Shown: piece by piece, positions 47,966-60,580 of the stretch
Layout: every line of letters starts with the position of its first letter
Numbering within the stretch: position 1 is the stretch's first letter
From: Stramonita haemastoma
Lineage: Eukaryota; Mollusca; Gastropoda; Neogastropoda; Muricidae
DNA length: 64,000 nucleotides
Direction: 5' to 3'
Assembly (NCBI GenBank): GCA_030674155.1
Contig: CM060342.1
Location: 25,991,882 to 26,055,881, forward strand
Translations under genes and position numbers: made by a program
The notes under the pieces: model-generated
Databases searched by the model: none
What the model was told of the DNA's origin: nothing
Seen by the model: the letters and a program-made list of their open reading frames with translations, nothing else

Positions 47966-50900
47966 TCTCTCTCTCTCTCTCTCTCTCTCTCATACACAAT
48001 ACAAAAGGAGAATTCTCTTCCCCCTTCTGTCAAGGGTACTTTTGATAAAAAACAAATCATTGTGATTTAAGTTAGCCACGTTGTCCGATGCATCAAAAGA
48101 TCATCCCTTTAATGGAATTATTTTTATACAGATATGTTGGTTTTGTTGTTGTTATTTGTTGGGGGTTTTTTTTTAAGAGGGGGGAGCTTTTTTTTAAGCA
48201 GGTAAAAAATCTCACTTTTATTTCGGACTTCTTTGTACAGCAAAGAATAAGCAGAGCTGTAAAATTTTAACAGTTGTTACTGTAAAGTGTTAGATGAAAA
48301 CGCCCACCAGAGTTGCAAGAAAGAAAGTGAAGCAATTTTGAAAACAGATGTGAAGGTTCAGTGATAGGTTGCCAAATACACACTGTCCATTAAAAAGAGA
48401 TGTTACCAACGAAAAAAAAAAAAAGGTGTAAAATTCACTTTGATATTTTCACTAACCAGTGTACATGTTTTCTTTACCCTTCTTGATTTGCAGTTGTTAC
48501 AGAGAGACTTTCTAGTAAAGTAGTATTCAGACCAATTTTGCTTGCCTGTTTTTTGTTGTTGTTTTTTTTTTTAAAGAAAATATGATTTTTAAGCATACAT
48601 GGTGTTGTATAGTTACTTCCACACCATTCCAAGTAGAGACTTTACAGCCTAAGTGTGGCAAAAGGTAGAGGATTTTTTTTTTTTTTAGCATGCTGGAAAT
48701 ACTCCTCCCCAGGCCTATGTTGCCATTGGGGATTGGGTTGCAGCCAGTTTGGGCAGGTTTGAAGACGCTGAAATGTCTTCTGACCGGCCAGGATAAAAGC
48801 AATTTTCACATAATGTCCAGTTTCAAGAGCAATCAGGATTTTATGGCCAGTATTTGACCATTTTGTGTGTGTCACTCTCACGTGCCCTTGTAGACTGCTA
48901 GAAAAGTAGAGAAACAGTTCATAAACTGCTGGCAAGTGTGATTTTGATAGTTGTATTGATATAGTCAGTTCACCATTCATCAGAATTTTTTTTTTAAAAT
49001 GTTTTACATATGTAGTGTGTTTTGCATTTCTGTAATGCAAAGTCTACATGTATGTATCCAATGATGAATATATCACTTAGTAGACAATAGCAGATGGAAA
49101 TCTTTTACATGCTCTGAAGATCATGCTTACCAAAGTCCACAAAGCCAAAAATTTAATCCCTGGCTTTGTAAAATCCTAAAGTGTACATTTCTGTCAATTC
49201 ACATTGAAATAAGACAGTGACGTTAATTAAACACTCACTGAGTTATTTTATTTTAAAAGTATGTTGCTTTTTTGACAGTAGATCAGAATGCATTAATAAG
49301 AGTGTTAGTCACACAGTGATCATTGTAAATTTTGTGTTTGTTGGTTTCTTTGTTTACTTGATAGTTTGATTGTTATTCTGCAATCTGGCAGTGAATAGTA
49401 TTCCCAGACCAAGAGTGTGATACTCATTGTTTTGAAATTCATTTATGTATATATGTTTTCAAATTGTTTTTCTAGGTACAGATAGATCTATAGCTAATGA
49501 ATATTGTTTTCTTCCTCATTTATGCTGTAACTTGTTTTAGTTGGGGGGTTTTTTACCCCCATAATCTACTTTTCTTGTACTTTCATAATTTCAGTAAACA
49601 GAGAATGCAAACTTTTTTCATTCTAGTTATAGGTAGCTAGAGGTCACTGGATTTTTTGTTTTTCATCAGGGTTTGGGGGGGTTGTTGGTTTTTTTTAATT
49701 TTGGGGGGGTTCCGTCTTCTCTCTTCTATCTTCTGCATTTCCTGCTGCAGCATCTTATGTTTTCAGCTAAGCCAGAGAACACAACTTAGATAACGTTTTT
49801 TTGTGAGCTACCTCATGCTTTTGTGATCCACTTGTAGAAAACGTGATGGTCTGGAAAACAAAAAATAATGTGTTATGTGACACTGGAGGTGATGTAAAAG
49901 CTCAGATTCTATCTTTGCTGTGAGATGGGTGGTTGAATTAAGGGGGTGTGAGACATAGTTCTAACTGAAGCATAATGGTCTGTTCCTGTTGAGAGTGTAC
50001 ATGTATACATGTGTGGCTTTCATGCTGCAGACAATGGAAACATTCAGGTTTATGAATTGATTCATCCTTTTTTCAGGTTTGTTTTTTGTTGTTTTTTTTG
50101 TTTTTTTTTAATTCATACATCCTTGTCAGGACAAGAAAACGGGAACAGGAAGCAGAGAAAGAGGTGGTAATCAAGAAATGGTTGGGGGAGGGGAGGGGGG
50201 TTGTCTGTAAAGAGAAATTTGCTGATGTCTTTTTGTTTTCTTTTTTAGTTCCTTGGCTAAAACTACCAATTGTAAGATTTTTGCGTGTGTGCAATTGTTT
50301 TTGCCTAAATTACATGAAGGTAGCCGCATTCCACTTTGGGGATGCTCACTTCTGCTCTGTAGGTTGCTTAGGACATGGCTTGAGTATCATTGGCAGTGAC
50401 CTTTAGAGGTGGTTAGCCACTGGTCAGCTCTGGTTCTGACTCCATTCCTGTGCTAGGTTTTTTCATTTTCACTCATATGACAGACAACAGAAGATGCTGT
50501 CTGAGGGTTTGATGAAAATATGAGATGATAAACCAGGATTCTGTGTGTAAACATTAAACGCCTTGAGCGCACATTGAATCCCCATTCATCTAGATGTACA
50601 GAGGCAGGCTGCATCCACTGGTATGAATGGCATCTGTCATCATACCCAGTATGCCACCAGGAGCTGCAGGGATTGGCTCTGCCAGGTCCAGCTTGCCCCT
50701 GACACTCTGTCTGAAAAAGTCGCCGCAATGTCACAGCTGCTCATCAAAGAATTTCAGGGAGAAGTCAGTCTGTACTTCAATCATAAACAGTAGAATAGTT
50801 TTTCATTTTTATTTTGCGTGAGTTTACCATGACCATCGCAGAGGGCTAGCCACTAGGTTGTAGCAAGTTTTTTTCTCCTGTGGCCATAGGCAGATGTGTG

Positions 50901-51118
50901 TGTTTGTTTGAAATTATAGTCCCAGTGGAATTATTCATCCCGGCCACCCCAAAAATAGCATAATTCTATGAAGCAATTGCACCAGGCCCGCACAAGCACA
51001 AGAGTGCTGCACAAGTCTGACAGTAACCGTAGGTGGGTAGGCAACAGGCATTTCTATGCTCAGTTTGTGGGGTTATGCCACCTTGTAATGTAGAGAAATC
51101 TGGCCAGTTCTGTCTGGA

Positions 51119-51124
51119 AATAAA
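51119..51124 (+). terminator. Possible internal poly(A) signal
   Basis: AATAAA with TGTTCTGCATATAGGT downstream. Moderate context only. Confidence 0.3.
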
Positions 51125-51712
51125 GATTGAATGTTCTGCATATAGGTCGTAGAAACATTCTCTCTGCCCATTTCTTCTTCTTCTTTTTTTTTTTTTTTTT
51201 TGAATAGCAGAACAGACAAAAAAAAGTGGTCACATTTCACAAGCACTCTGGTCAGATAGTATGAAGAAGGTGGCTCAGAGTTAGTATGGTTCTTGCCAAG
51301 TCACCCATCCGTCCCCACCCTTTTTTTTTTCTTTATAATGATAGGGATCTTTAGTTTATTTCTGTAATGAAAAAATAGTGTTTATCATATGACTACCCCC
51401 CCCCCCCTCCCCTCCAGAAGAAATAGGAAGTATTACTGGTTTATGCCAGATAACACCTCTGTGTGTGTGTGTGTGACTCTTGTGTGTGTGTGTGTGTTGT
51501 GGTTGGTTTATTCATACGAGACTTGGGTGAGGGATATATGTTATCATTCTGATATACGATAACAGTAATAATAGGGATATAGACCAATACCTAAATAAAC
51601 TTGGTGGCTTGAAAAAAGACTGGAACGGATGAAGTAAATTAAACTCTTTTTTTGTTGTTGTTGTTCCGTTCCTGAACAACCAATTTGAGTATGAGTAACA
51701 TATAAAACTGAA

Positions 51713-51905
51713 CAAATGAAATGAAACATTGAATGATAGATCATGCTAATGCTATGTTGCATCAATGAAATGAAACATTGAATGGTAGATCATGCTAATG
51801 CTATGTTGCATCAGTGAAATGAAACATTGAATGGTAGATCATGCTAATGCTGTGTTGCATCAGTGAAATGAATTATTGAATGATAGATCATGCTAATACT
51901 GTGAA
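51713..51905. repeat. Four tandem 49-base units
   Basis: Unit CAATGAAATGAAACATTGAA + TGGTAGATCATGCTAATGCT + ATGTTGCAT. Three copies are nearly identical; the last is shortened and diverged. Each unit contains ATGCTAAT, close to an octamer-type site. Confidence 0.93.
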
Positions 51906-52355
51906 TGCGTCCATCCCTTGTTCCAAGGAACTGGAAAGCAGCTGTAGCATGTACAGTGTCTGCCTGTGTCTGGATGTGGTGAGAGAAGTGATTCTATATA
52001 GAGAGAGTGTTAAATGTAGAGAGAATGATGGCACGTTTTCAAGCTGCCTTGCAACTGTGCAAACATTGGTGTTGACAGCATAAGTACTTGTTCATTTTGC
52101 TGCATTGTCCTGAGGGAGGGAAGGGGGTGGGGTCAATCCCAGCTTCAGTGCATGTGTGTGTGGTGTGTGTGTGGTGTATGTGTGTGTGGTGTGTACACGT
52201 ATGTGTGTACATGTGTGTGTGTGTGGTGTGTATGTGTGTGTCCATGTGTGTGTGTGTGTGTGTGTGTGTGGATGGCCCTATCCTGTGTGTATTCTGCACA
52301 AATGGAGGCATCTGGTTCGGTTTCTTTGTTTACAGTATTTGTACCAAAAATAGAT

Positions 52356-52360
<5 letters not shown>

Positions 52361-52421
<61 letters not shown>
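52361..52421. repeat. (GA)n microsatellite
   Basis: Pure GA for about 60 bases. Confidence 0.95.
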
Positions 52422-52424
<3 letters not shown>

Positions 52425-52618
52425 TGTACTGATTCAGAACAAATTTTTGTAAATAGACAAGACTGTTCCAGGTAGGTGCAGATCCCTCCCCCCCCCCCCA
52501 CTCCCTCAAATCCCCCCCCCCCACCCAATGTTATGTGGTTATGTATACATGTATGTATGTATCTGTGCCACTCCAATGGATCTTGTGTATGTATATATAT
52601 ATCATGTGTTGAATACGG

Positions 52619-52632
52619 TACTACTACTACCA

Positions 52633-52673
<41 letters not shown>
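52619..52673. repeat. (CTA)n microsatellite
   Basis: About 17 CTA units with one slip. Confidence 0.95.
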
Positions 52674-52674
<1 letters not shown>

Positions 52675-53572
52675 AGGAGGAAGTGTACAATACAAAGGCA
52701 CTAGTATTGTGAACCAGTTTGCAATCACTAGTCAGTCTCTCTCTCCAAACATTGTCAAGTTGTTGCCTTGACCGACATCGAGCATAACCAAGCATGTCTG
52801 TGGATAGAGAGGTGTAATGGTAATAATACTGTGTATGTGGAGTGATGCTCGGAATAATGTTTGTCGGCTGTTTCATTTGGAAATCAAACCGCTAAACACA
52901 CTGTACATGCTTCAGAATTGTCCCCTTTTTTTTAAATTAAAAAAAAAAAAATCTTTTTTCTCATGCCCACCTTGTTTTAGATCAAAGTATTGCAAGATAA
53001 ATTTTTCATGGACAGTTTATAGTTTTTGCTCTGGTATGTTAATATATATCGATGCACTCGAGTTAAGCTGTCATGATTACTCCTTTTTTGAAGTTGTGAT
53101 AATCTCTATTCAGCCGTGGAATTTTTGGATTTGATTCTGAACAGCTGACTTCTGGGGAGGGAAAAAAAATTGTGATCTCATTGTCGACTTTCTTTCGCCC
53201 TCCTCCCATCCCCCCCACCCCCCCCCACCCTCAGTATCGAAGACAATTCTGATGCTGATTGATGTACAGCCTGGCGCATAATGCATGAATGATGTTTTAC
53301 TGTCGTGTTGTGATGATATTGTGTGTTGTATGACTGTTAAAAATAAAAAACCAAGAAAAAAAAAACTTTTCTAATTTTTTTCAAAGTACACAGTTCATTC
53401 ATTTGCATTTAATGGGCTGAGAAGTCGTGGTTTTGAAATCATTGGAAATTTCAATGAGACAAAGGAAATTAAATACCTATGTGATGAATGCTCAACATCT
53501 CAAGAGTCATCATAACACTGGGATAATCTTTGGAAATTTTTTTGTCATATGTTGATCTATTGTCTTTTTTTT

Positions 53573-53712
53573 TATATATTCTTTTATATTGAGGATAATG
53601 GAATAAACACTCACATGCTTTTTTTCATCCAGTCCCCGTGTGTATGCAGTTTTGTAAATATCTGTTCCCACTGGCACACAATGGCCTACTCTTACGAAAA
53701 GTCTGAGTTAAG
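53573..53712 (-). repeat. SINE family A fragment
   Basis: 3' half on the minus strand (CTTTTATATTGAGGATAATG, ACAATGGCCTACTCTTACG). It lies in the presumed 3' UTR, so it would be part of the transcript in antisense orientation. Confidence 0.8.
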
Positions 53713-54481
53713 GTGTGTGTGTGTGTGTTTGCCAATGCTATGTTACTAACTGAACATCTCGTCTTATATTGTAAGGTATATATGGTATATGTAACCTGGA
53801 ATAGGTTCTCGTGTTCAGTTTTCCATTCAGCAAACCTGGTCATGTGTGCAGTTGCAGTATTATCTCTACACTAATACAGCCTGCTTCGATTTAATTAATT
53901 TGATGGGACAGAAAACTGGAAGTGATGTCACAGTGTAGATAAGGGGTAAAAACATTCATTTTCACAAAATTGAATAGCATGAAACTGCTTGCTAGCATTA
54001 CAGGTAGCTATTTCCTACACATGAATATTGATGAACTTACATACATGTGAGATCAATATTCATGTTTTGGAAATAGCTGCCTGGTAATATTTTATTAGTT
54101 TAACGTTTCCAGTACTGTGGATCCAAGAAACTTAAAAAAGTGAAAGGGGTATGTCTTGCAACTCATAAGATGTTGAGCATTCATCACCGGTTTTGAGAAG
54201 AAGAAAAAATTAAATTGTCATTATTTTCTTTGCAAGAAACATTTTGTGAATATTAGCCTGCATTTTATTGATCTTCAATTACTGTCCTGGCATTTTGAAT
54301 GCAGAGCCCTGATGAGTGTTTGGATGTAAAGTATGTACAGGTCGTGTGTGTGTATGTGTGTCTGTCGGATAGTCGTTTGCCATCCCTGCATTGGTATACA
54401 TGTCTGTGCGAAATGTACACATTATGTTCTGCACTTACCTGAACGATAACCATTCAGATGTCCAATGTAATTTGTCCAATC

Positions 54482-54487
54482 AATAAA
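54482..54487 (+). terminator. Candidate poly(A) signal of the TAO kinase gene
   Basis: AATAAA followed within 40 bases by the GT-rich stretch TGTGGAATCATGTCTGGTGT. It is the last good plus-strand signal before the SINE and the switch in homopolymer bias. Confidence 0.45.
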
Positions 54488-54791
54488 AAGGAAGAAATGT
54501 GGAATCATGTCTGGTGTTTTGATGCTGAATGAAATCTTGATATTCCGAGCTTTGGGAAAATCTGTAGTTAACTTTACATACTATGGAAATAATTTTTTGA
54601 GAAATCTTTGTCTTGACCTACTTTAATTTTAAAATGACATTTGCTGTGCACCAATTTTCAGTGACTGCTATTTTCTCTGTACATTTGCAATGTAACTGTC
54701 CATCTCCATATGAGGTGCTTGCCACCCCCCCCCCACACACACACTCTCACATAAACACACACACTCTCCCACATAAACACACAGACACACA

Positions 54792-55146
54792 GGGGACGGA
54801 TAGCCTAGTGGTCAGAACATTGCGCTGCAATTTGACGACCCGGGTTCGAGTCCGGTCGAGGAGATTTTTCTCCTGGAATTAACATCAGTGCTGACTCCAC
54901 TCTCCCCAAAAGTCCTTCGGATGAGACTTTAAACCGAGGCCCTGTGTGCGAACGCACGCAGAACACCTTGCGCACACGTTAAATCCTGTTCCACTTTTCG
55001 TAAGAGTAGGCCATCGTGTGCCAGTGGGAACAGGTGACATTTACAAAAGTGCATACACACTCACTACTGGGACTGGATGAAAAAAAGCACAAGAGTGCTT
55101 ATTCCATTATCCTTGATATAAAAGAATAAATAAATAAATAAATAAA
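54792..55146 (+). repeat. SINE family A, full-length, youngest-looking copy
   Basis: Head GGATAGCCTAGTGGTCAGAA, B-box GGGTTCGAGTCC, complete body and core, (AAAT)n tail. It sits between the two converging transcripts. Confidence 0.92.
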
Positions 55147-55224
55147 ACACACAGAGACAGACAGACAACACACGCACACACACACTTCTTTCTATCACAA
55201 TGCAAAAACAAAGGCAGGTGTGCG

Positions 55225-55247
55225 TTTATTTTTACAAATATTTTATT
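55225..55247 (-). terminator. Candidate poly(A) signals of a convergent minus-strand gene
   Basis: TTTATT at 55225-55230 and 55242-55247 (AATAAA on the minus strand). Downstream on that strand, 55165-55195 is GT-rich (CA-rich on +), as expected of a cleavage/polyadenylation site. Confidence 0.4.
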
Positions 55248-58200
55248 GCAAATTGTGCAGTGACAGCATGCTGGTCGGAGCACGCTGATCAGATGCCACT
55301 TTTGAGCCGTGACAATCGACCGTGATACAAGGATTCACGTTTACACCAACACACGAGATCTACAGCTAATACTCATGTACACATACAGATCATATGGCGA
55401 TGAAGAAAACGCATGCACACGCAAAAAACTGTATATGGAAAATAAATAGCTCAACCGCCACCCACCTTATACCTGAGAAGAAAACTGGCCTTTCGCTGCA
55501 TGCCCTGCCACATACACGGCAAAGATCAAGGCCACCCACTTGACAATGTCATATGAAGGTCAATGTCATCAGTAGATTCGAAAGAGTTGGGGAAAAAAAA
55601 AAAAAAATCATGTATGGGTTGTGGACATACTCATCAAGGCTGGTCCGAAATAAATGTCATTTCATGTGTTCCCATGTTGTAGTACAGGTTTACTGCCAGT
55701 GTACGTACATGTAAACGACAATTTTCAAAACATGTCATGACGAATGATCAACCTTGCGCTCGGTGGTCAAATGGATGGAAACGGTTTTCATCATCAATTT
55801 CTCACTCACACGGTCTTTGCTGTAGCTACTACATGTATATATGAATGATGGGTGTTCACACACAGGCATTTCGAAATAACCAGTACAGCAGTTCCAGGAT
55901 GATCATGGCAGTTCAAATATTTGATTCCTTTGATTCAACACCAGCCAAGTTGATGATGATGATGACATCATTTACACAAAATTTAATTGTCACAGATTTT
56001 GGTGTTGTTCTCTCTCTCTCTCTCTTTCTTATTACAGACAAAACGCTGGACATTTATAAAGATGATGAGGGTGTGTGTGTCAATGCATTGATGAAACAAT
56101 GACAAGATGATGACTGAACTCTGACTTACAAATGATGCATCATGGCAAAGATGATGTATGTGACAACTTCCAAGCAAGTGGAAACAAATGATGTTGCACA
56201 CAAAAACCATAAGCAAAGAAATGAAAACTTTGATGTCAAAAAGCCTCAAGTGGAAGCAATGAAAAGAAAACCGTTTCAAAAAGCCTTCTCACACAGAGGA
56301 AAAACCCTTAAAAAACACATTTTTGTCAAGTCACCCAAAGGTAAAAGAAGCTTTACCAAAAATAAAATAATAACCCCAAAAATTCAAAGAACTATTAATA
56401 ATTCTGATCACCACAAAATACATTGCCCTCACACCTCATATCGAAACTCAGCACACAAACTGAAATCAAAGCGAAAGTTGGTTTGTCAACACCTCTGTAA
56501 TCTCTCCCCTTTAGTATCCATGACTTTTTTTGCTAGGTTAGTTTTGTTTTAGGGGTTTCTGTTATTGTTTCGTAAAGTCTACAGTACACAGATCAGGGAA
56601 TGAAAATAGTCGCCATGATCAAGGTATGAATGTTTCTTACAATATATAATATACAAATCAACTCATCTACATAATGCACTTATGCAGGAGTCAATGGCTT
56701 ATCCAAAGTAAGTTTTTTTTAATTCTTAAATCATGATCTCAGTCCTATTTCTGAATGAAAAATCCTCTCTACAAAATACTGAACAACCGTCAATGAGCAT
56801 AATATGGGCATTGCAGGCAACAAAAGAGCTGATATCATCATACATACACTCACTCCAGAAACCAGCCTAGAAGTAACATCACCTACATATCCAAATATAT
56901 CATCCTACCTTTAAACTGAAAAAAAAAAAAATAATAATGATAAAGCGCAGGAGAGAAAATCAAGTTATACAAAAAGACTTTACTAACAAAACTTTTCTTT
57001 TATACAAATCTGTGTAAAAGACCACAGGAACATAACTCAAAAAAAATTGCATCATCCAAATGTATAGAACCAAAAAAAAAAAAAAAAAAAAAAGAGTGAA
57101 GTGATCGTTCTATGGGACTAGAATGTACAGGCTCTGAGAACACATAGACAGACCAAGCTGTCCTTCCTGATATCATCACTGCTTTGTCTCTCACACTCTT
57201 CTTGCACTAAATGACCTGTAAACAGACCTTCGTCTCACACTCTTGCGCTAAATGGCTACACAGACCTTCTGTCTCTCGCATTCTTCTTGCACTAAATGGC
57301 TATAAACACCCTACTCTCTATCTACTAAATATCAACTAATTCAAAAGTGAATGTTTAAAAAAAAAAACCTTTTTAAACCCCGAGTTCAGTTCATTACCAG
57401 AATGCCTATAAAAATCAAATCCATGAACAAAACAGCACTTGTGATGTTCCATTAGTAAACTAATATAAAATTGAACAATAGCTCAAATATCACAATACTA
57501 ATCTGGTAAAAAAAATAATAATAATAAAAAAAAAAAAAAACCACACAAGCTAAAGGTGAGGGGGGGGAGGGGGGGGAAGAGTAAAGAAAAACCTAATAAT
57601 TAAAAAAAAAAAAAAGCAACTGCAACAAACTAAAGTGACATGAAGGTATAAAATACAGATTATTTTCAAGTACCCTTTTTTTTCTTACTGCATAATATAA
57701 AACAAGAAAATCTGGTCTTTGTATAATAATAGAAAAGATAAGACAATAAACTGAGTCACTTTTATCATTCCTGTTTATCTGAATATCCAATGGTATCTAA
57801 CTACCACAACTGATGGCATACATGTACATTCACTACCAAAAAAAACAGTACTCCATACACCAACACACACTCATTTCCCCCGCTACCTCCTGAAAATAAT
57901 TTATATTTAAATTAGGATTTCTGAAAACTGTCACAATGACGAAAAAAGACTGGAATGCTGATAAACTTATTGGATTACAGATATACCGTTTGACCGAAGA
58001 CAAGCTAAGCGGGTCTCTGGTACTGCTGGTTACACTTTTTACATGAACATCTGTATTGTACAAAATAGTGATAGCAGTTCATTGTCGGCTCATTCTGCAA
58101 GGAGGTAGAAAACGGTGGTACACTAAACAAGGAAAAGGTACAGCACATGTACAATGAAAGAGCAGGAAAAACATACATGTATACAACCAAAAAACGCAGG

Positions 58201-60050
58201 CCAACAAATGGTAGCAAAACATTGTAACAAGTCTTTTGTCCCTGGTTTCTTATCAAAAAGGTTGAAGGGGGGGGGGGGGGGGGGGGGGGGGGGGGAATTA
58301 TGGTAACAAGCATGCTCAAAATAAAATAACAGCAATTCAAGTTTGACACAAACCTTTTAAGCTAGTTTTTCACACAAAAAGGGGAGGATGTGGGGTAGAG
58401 TTGTCTTGAGTCTGCAAACTTATAAAAAAAAAAAAAAATTACATAAATATAAATTAATCACAAAGAAAAATGTAAACTTCATCTTGAAAACCTGTCTTCA
58501 ACATTTAGCAATTTTTTTTTTTTAAGGTGATTTCAGTGGACTAAAAAAATAGATTTAAATCCACAAGAACTTACAAACAAAGCATACTTTATCAAAAGAA
58601 AAAAAAAAGAAAAAAAAAAAGTTCAAAATCACTATATGAGCTAGATTGATATATATCCATATCAACCACCACAAGCATACACAAAATTCTACCAAAAAGA
58701 GAAAAATAGCTTTCAATGATATAATACTAATACAAATATGAAAGGGGGGACAGCAGAAGAACAGCTCACTAAAGAACCAAGAAAATTCACTCAAACTTAG
58801 ATGGCAAAATCTACCCACAAAGTGTGATATCACTTTGAACAATATCATAACTTTTCAGCATGAACACCCATCATGGCAGCCCCCTGTGTACGACGCACTC
58901 AATACACAGAACAGAGATGTCAGTCATTAAGTAACTGCTTCTTCCTTTACATACTTGTTTTGCTATGATTTTGTTAATACCATAACATATTAAACCATCC
59001 TCCGTTAAATGTAAAAATAAAAATAAAAAATAAAAAGTTCAAAATTTTCTTCTTTTTTTCTTTTAAAAATCTACAAGAACTCTGAACTTTCTCAAAATCA
59101 ATCATTAGCAAAAAACAAAAAAAAAAAAAAACACCCTCCAAAAACCCAATCAAAATAAAATAAGAAAAGGCATCATCAATGTGAAGATAAGAAACATACC
59201 CCTATCACTGCTTTGTAAGCATCCCTCATTTTTTAATTCAACAATACAATTAAAAAATGCTTTAAAAAAAATAATTTACCCCCCCCCCCCCCCCCCAACC
59301 TGACAACACAATATTACATAAATGAAAAGGCAAACATTGTTTTAAATAGGGCAAAAAAGCCCCAAACCCCTGCAACATTTTTTGGATATTACTGTGCCAT
59401 TTTCATATTTGCAATTGGTCAAAATTAATTATTTCTTGTACCACTTGACTGAGAGTACACAACATCTCATTCGTCCACACTTGTTCTGCATAAGATGTGT
59501 TCACCTCGCGTCACTACAAGCAAAGGCACCTGAATAAAAGAAATCTTCCCCGTTCTAGGTGTTTACATTTTCAAATTAAAAGTTCTCATTATTATACTAC
59601 CCTTATGCTTAACTGGCCTTCCAAAATTCATAATGCAATACAGCTGAAATTCTCCCCCTGATTATACAGTATGCAGACCACCTAATAATAAGCCAATACA
59701 AAACAACAACCATCACCAAAAACAGAAGCAAAGACAACGAATAACAACAAAAAAAATTTTTTAAGACAATGGAACAAAAACTAAAATAAATGAAAGGAGA
59801 CAAAAAAGTGAGAAAAACAAACAGGAAAGAGGACCCTTATGTTACCCAAATCTTCTTCAAACAAGACATGAAAAAAGTTTCAAAATCTAAAACGATCCTA
59901 AAAAAAAAAAATAATAAAAAATAATAATTAAAAAAGTACTGCTCTCTCTTCCTTCTAAGCTTCTTGAAGCTAGAAGCTTGTTTTTGAAAGGCAAGAACTT
60001 TTTCAACAGGAATTGCTAATGCATTCACCACCTACCTACCCCTTAACAGT
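55248..60050 (-). other. A-run-rich sequence, possibly a long 3' UTR of a minus-strand gene
   Basis: No conserved coding frame on either strand. Homopolymers are mainly A on the + strand (55592, 56922, 57070, 57530, 57602, 58422, 59110), the reverse of the TAOK region. There is a G-run of about 30 at 58266-58295 and a C-run at 59281-59296. Function is unknown. Confidence 0.4.
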
Positions 60051-60059
60051 CCACACAGC

Positions 60060-60580
60060 TCAAACATCACCACAACAGATGAAACATGACAATGGTTGAA
60101 GCATCATGACAATAGCTGAAACATGAAAACAGCCAAACAGCTGAAATATGACAATGACTGATAACATGAAAACAGCCAAAACATGATTACATCCGCAACA
60201 TGATTACAGCTGCAACATGATTACAGCTGCAACATGATTACAGCTGAAACATGAAATACAGCTGCAACATGATTACAGCTGCAACATGATTACAGCTGCA
60301 ACATGATTACAGCTGCAACATGAATACAGCCAAAACATGATTACAGCCAAAACATGATTACAGCCAAAACATGAATACAGCCAAAACATGATTACATCCG
60401 CAACATGATTACAGCTGCAACATGATTACAGCTGAAACATGAATACAGCCAAAACATGATTACATACGCAACATGATTACAGCCAAAACATGATTACAGC
60501 CAAAACATGATTACAGCTGAAACATGAAAACAGCTGAAACATGAAAACAGCCAAAACATGATTACAGCCAAAACATGCAC
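60060..60580. repeat. 17-base minisatellite, about 30 units
   Basis: Units AACATGATTACAGCTGC, AACATGATTACAGCCAA, AACATGAAAACAGCCAA and similar. Many contain CAGCTG, the palindromic E-box core. It is not a CRISPR array: there are no spacers and the unit is too short. Confidence 0.95.

Larger units (their letters stand above)
45704..54510 (+). other. Probable 3' UTR of the TAO kinase gene
   Basis: No further coding exon was recognised. The sequence has T-runs on the + strand, GT/CT/GA microsatellites (47893-47991, 52150-52270, 52361-52421), C-runs near 46419, 46462 and 47450, and no conserved frame. Its end is put at the signal at 54482. It could instead be partly intergenic, with an earlier signal (51119 or 53342) used. 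Confidence 0.5.

Noticed and set aside
56142..56552. 136-codon Lys/His-rich open frame on the + strand
   Set aside because: Not obviously low-complexity, but it lies in A-rich sequence where Lys-rich frames arise easily. No recognised domain, no splice sites or promoter, and the local transcript is inferred to be on the other strand. Worth a protein search but not supported.
60060..60580. CRISPR-like array
   Set aside because: Continuous 17-base tandem repeat without unique spacers, in a eukaryotic genome.
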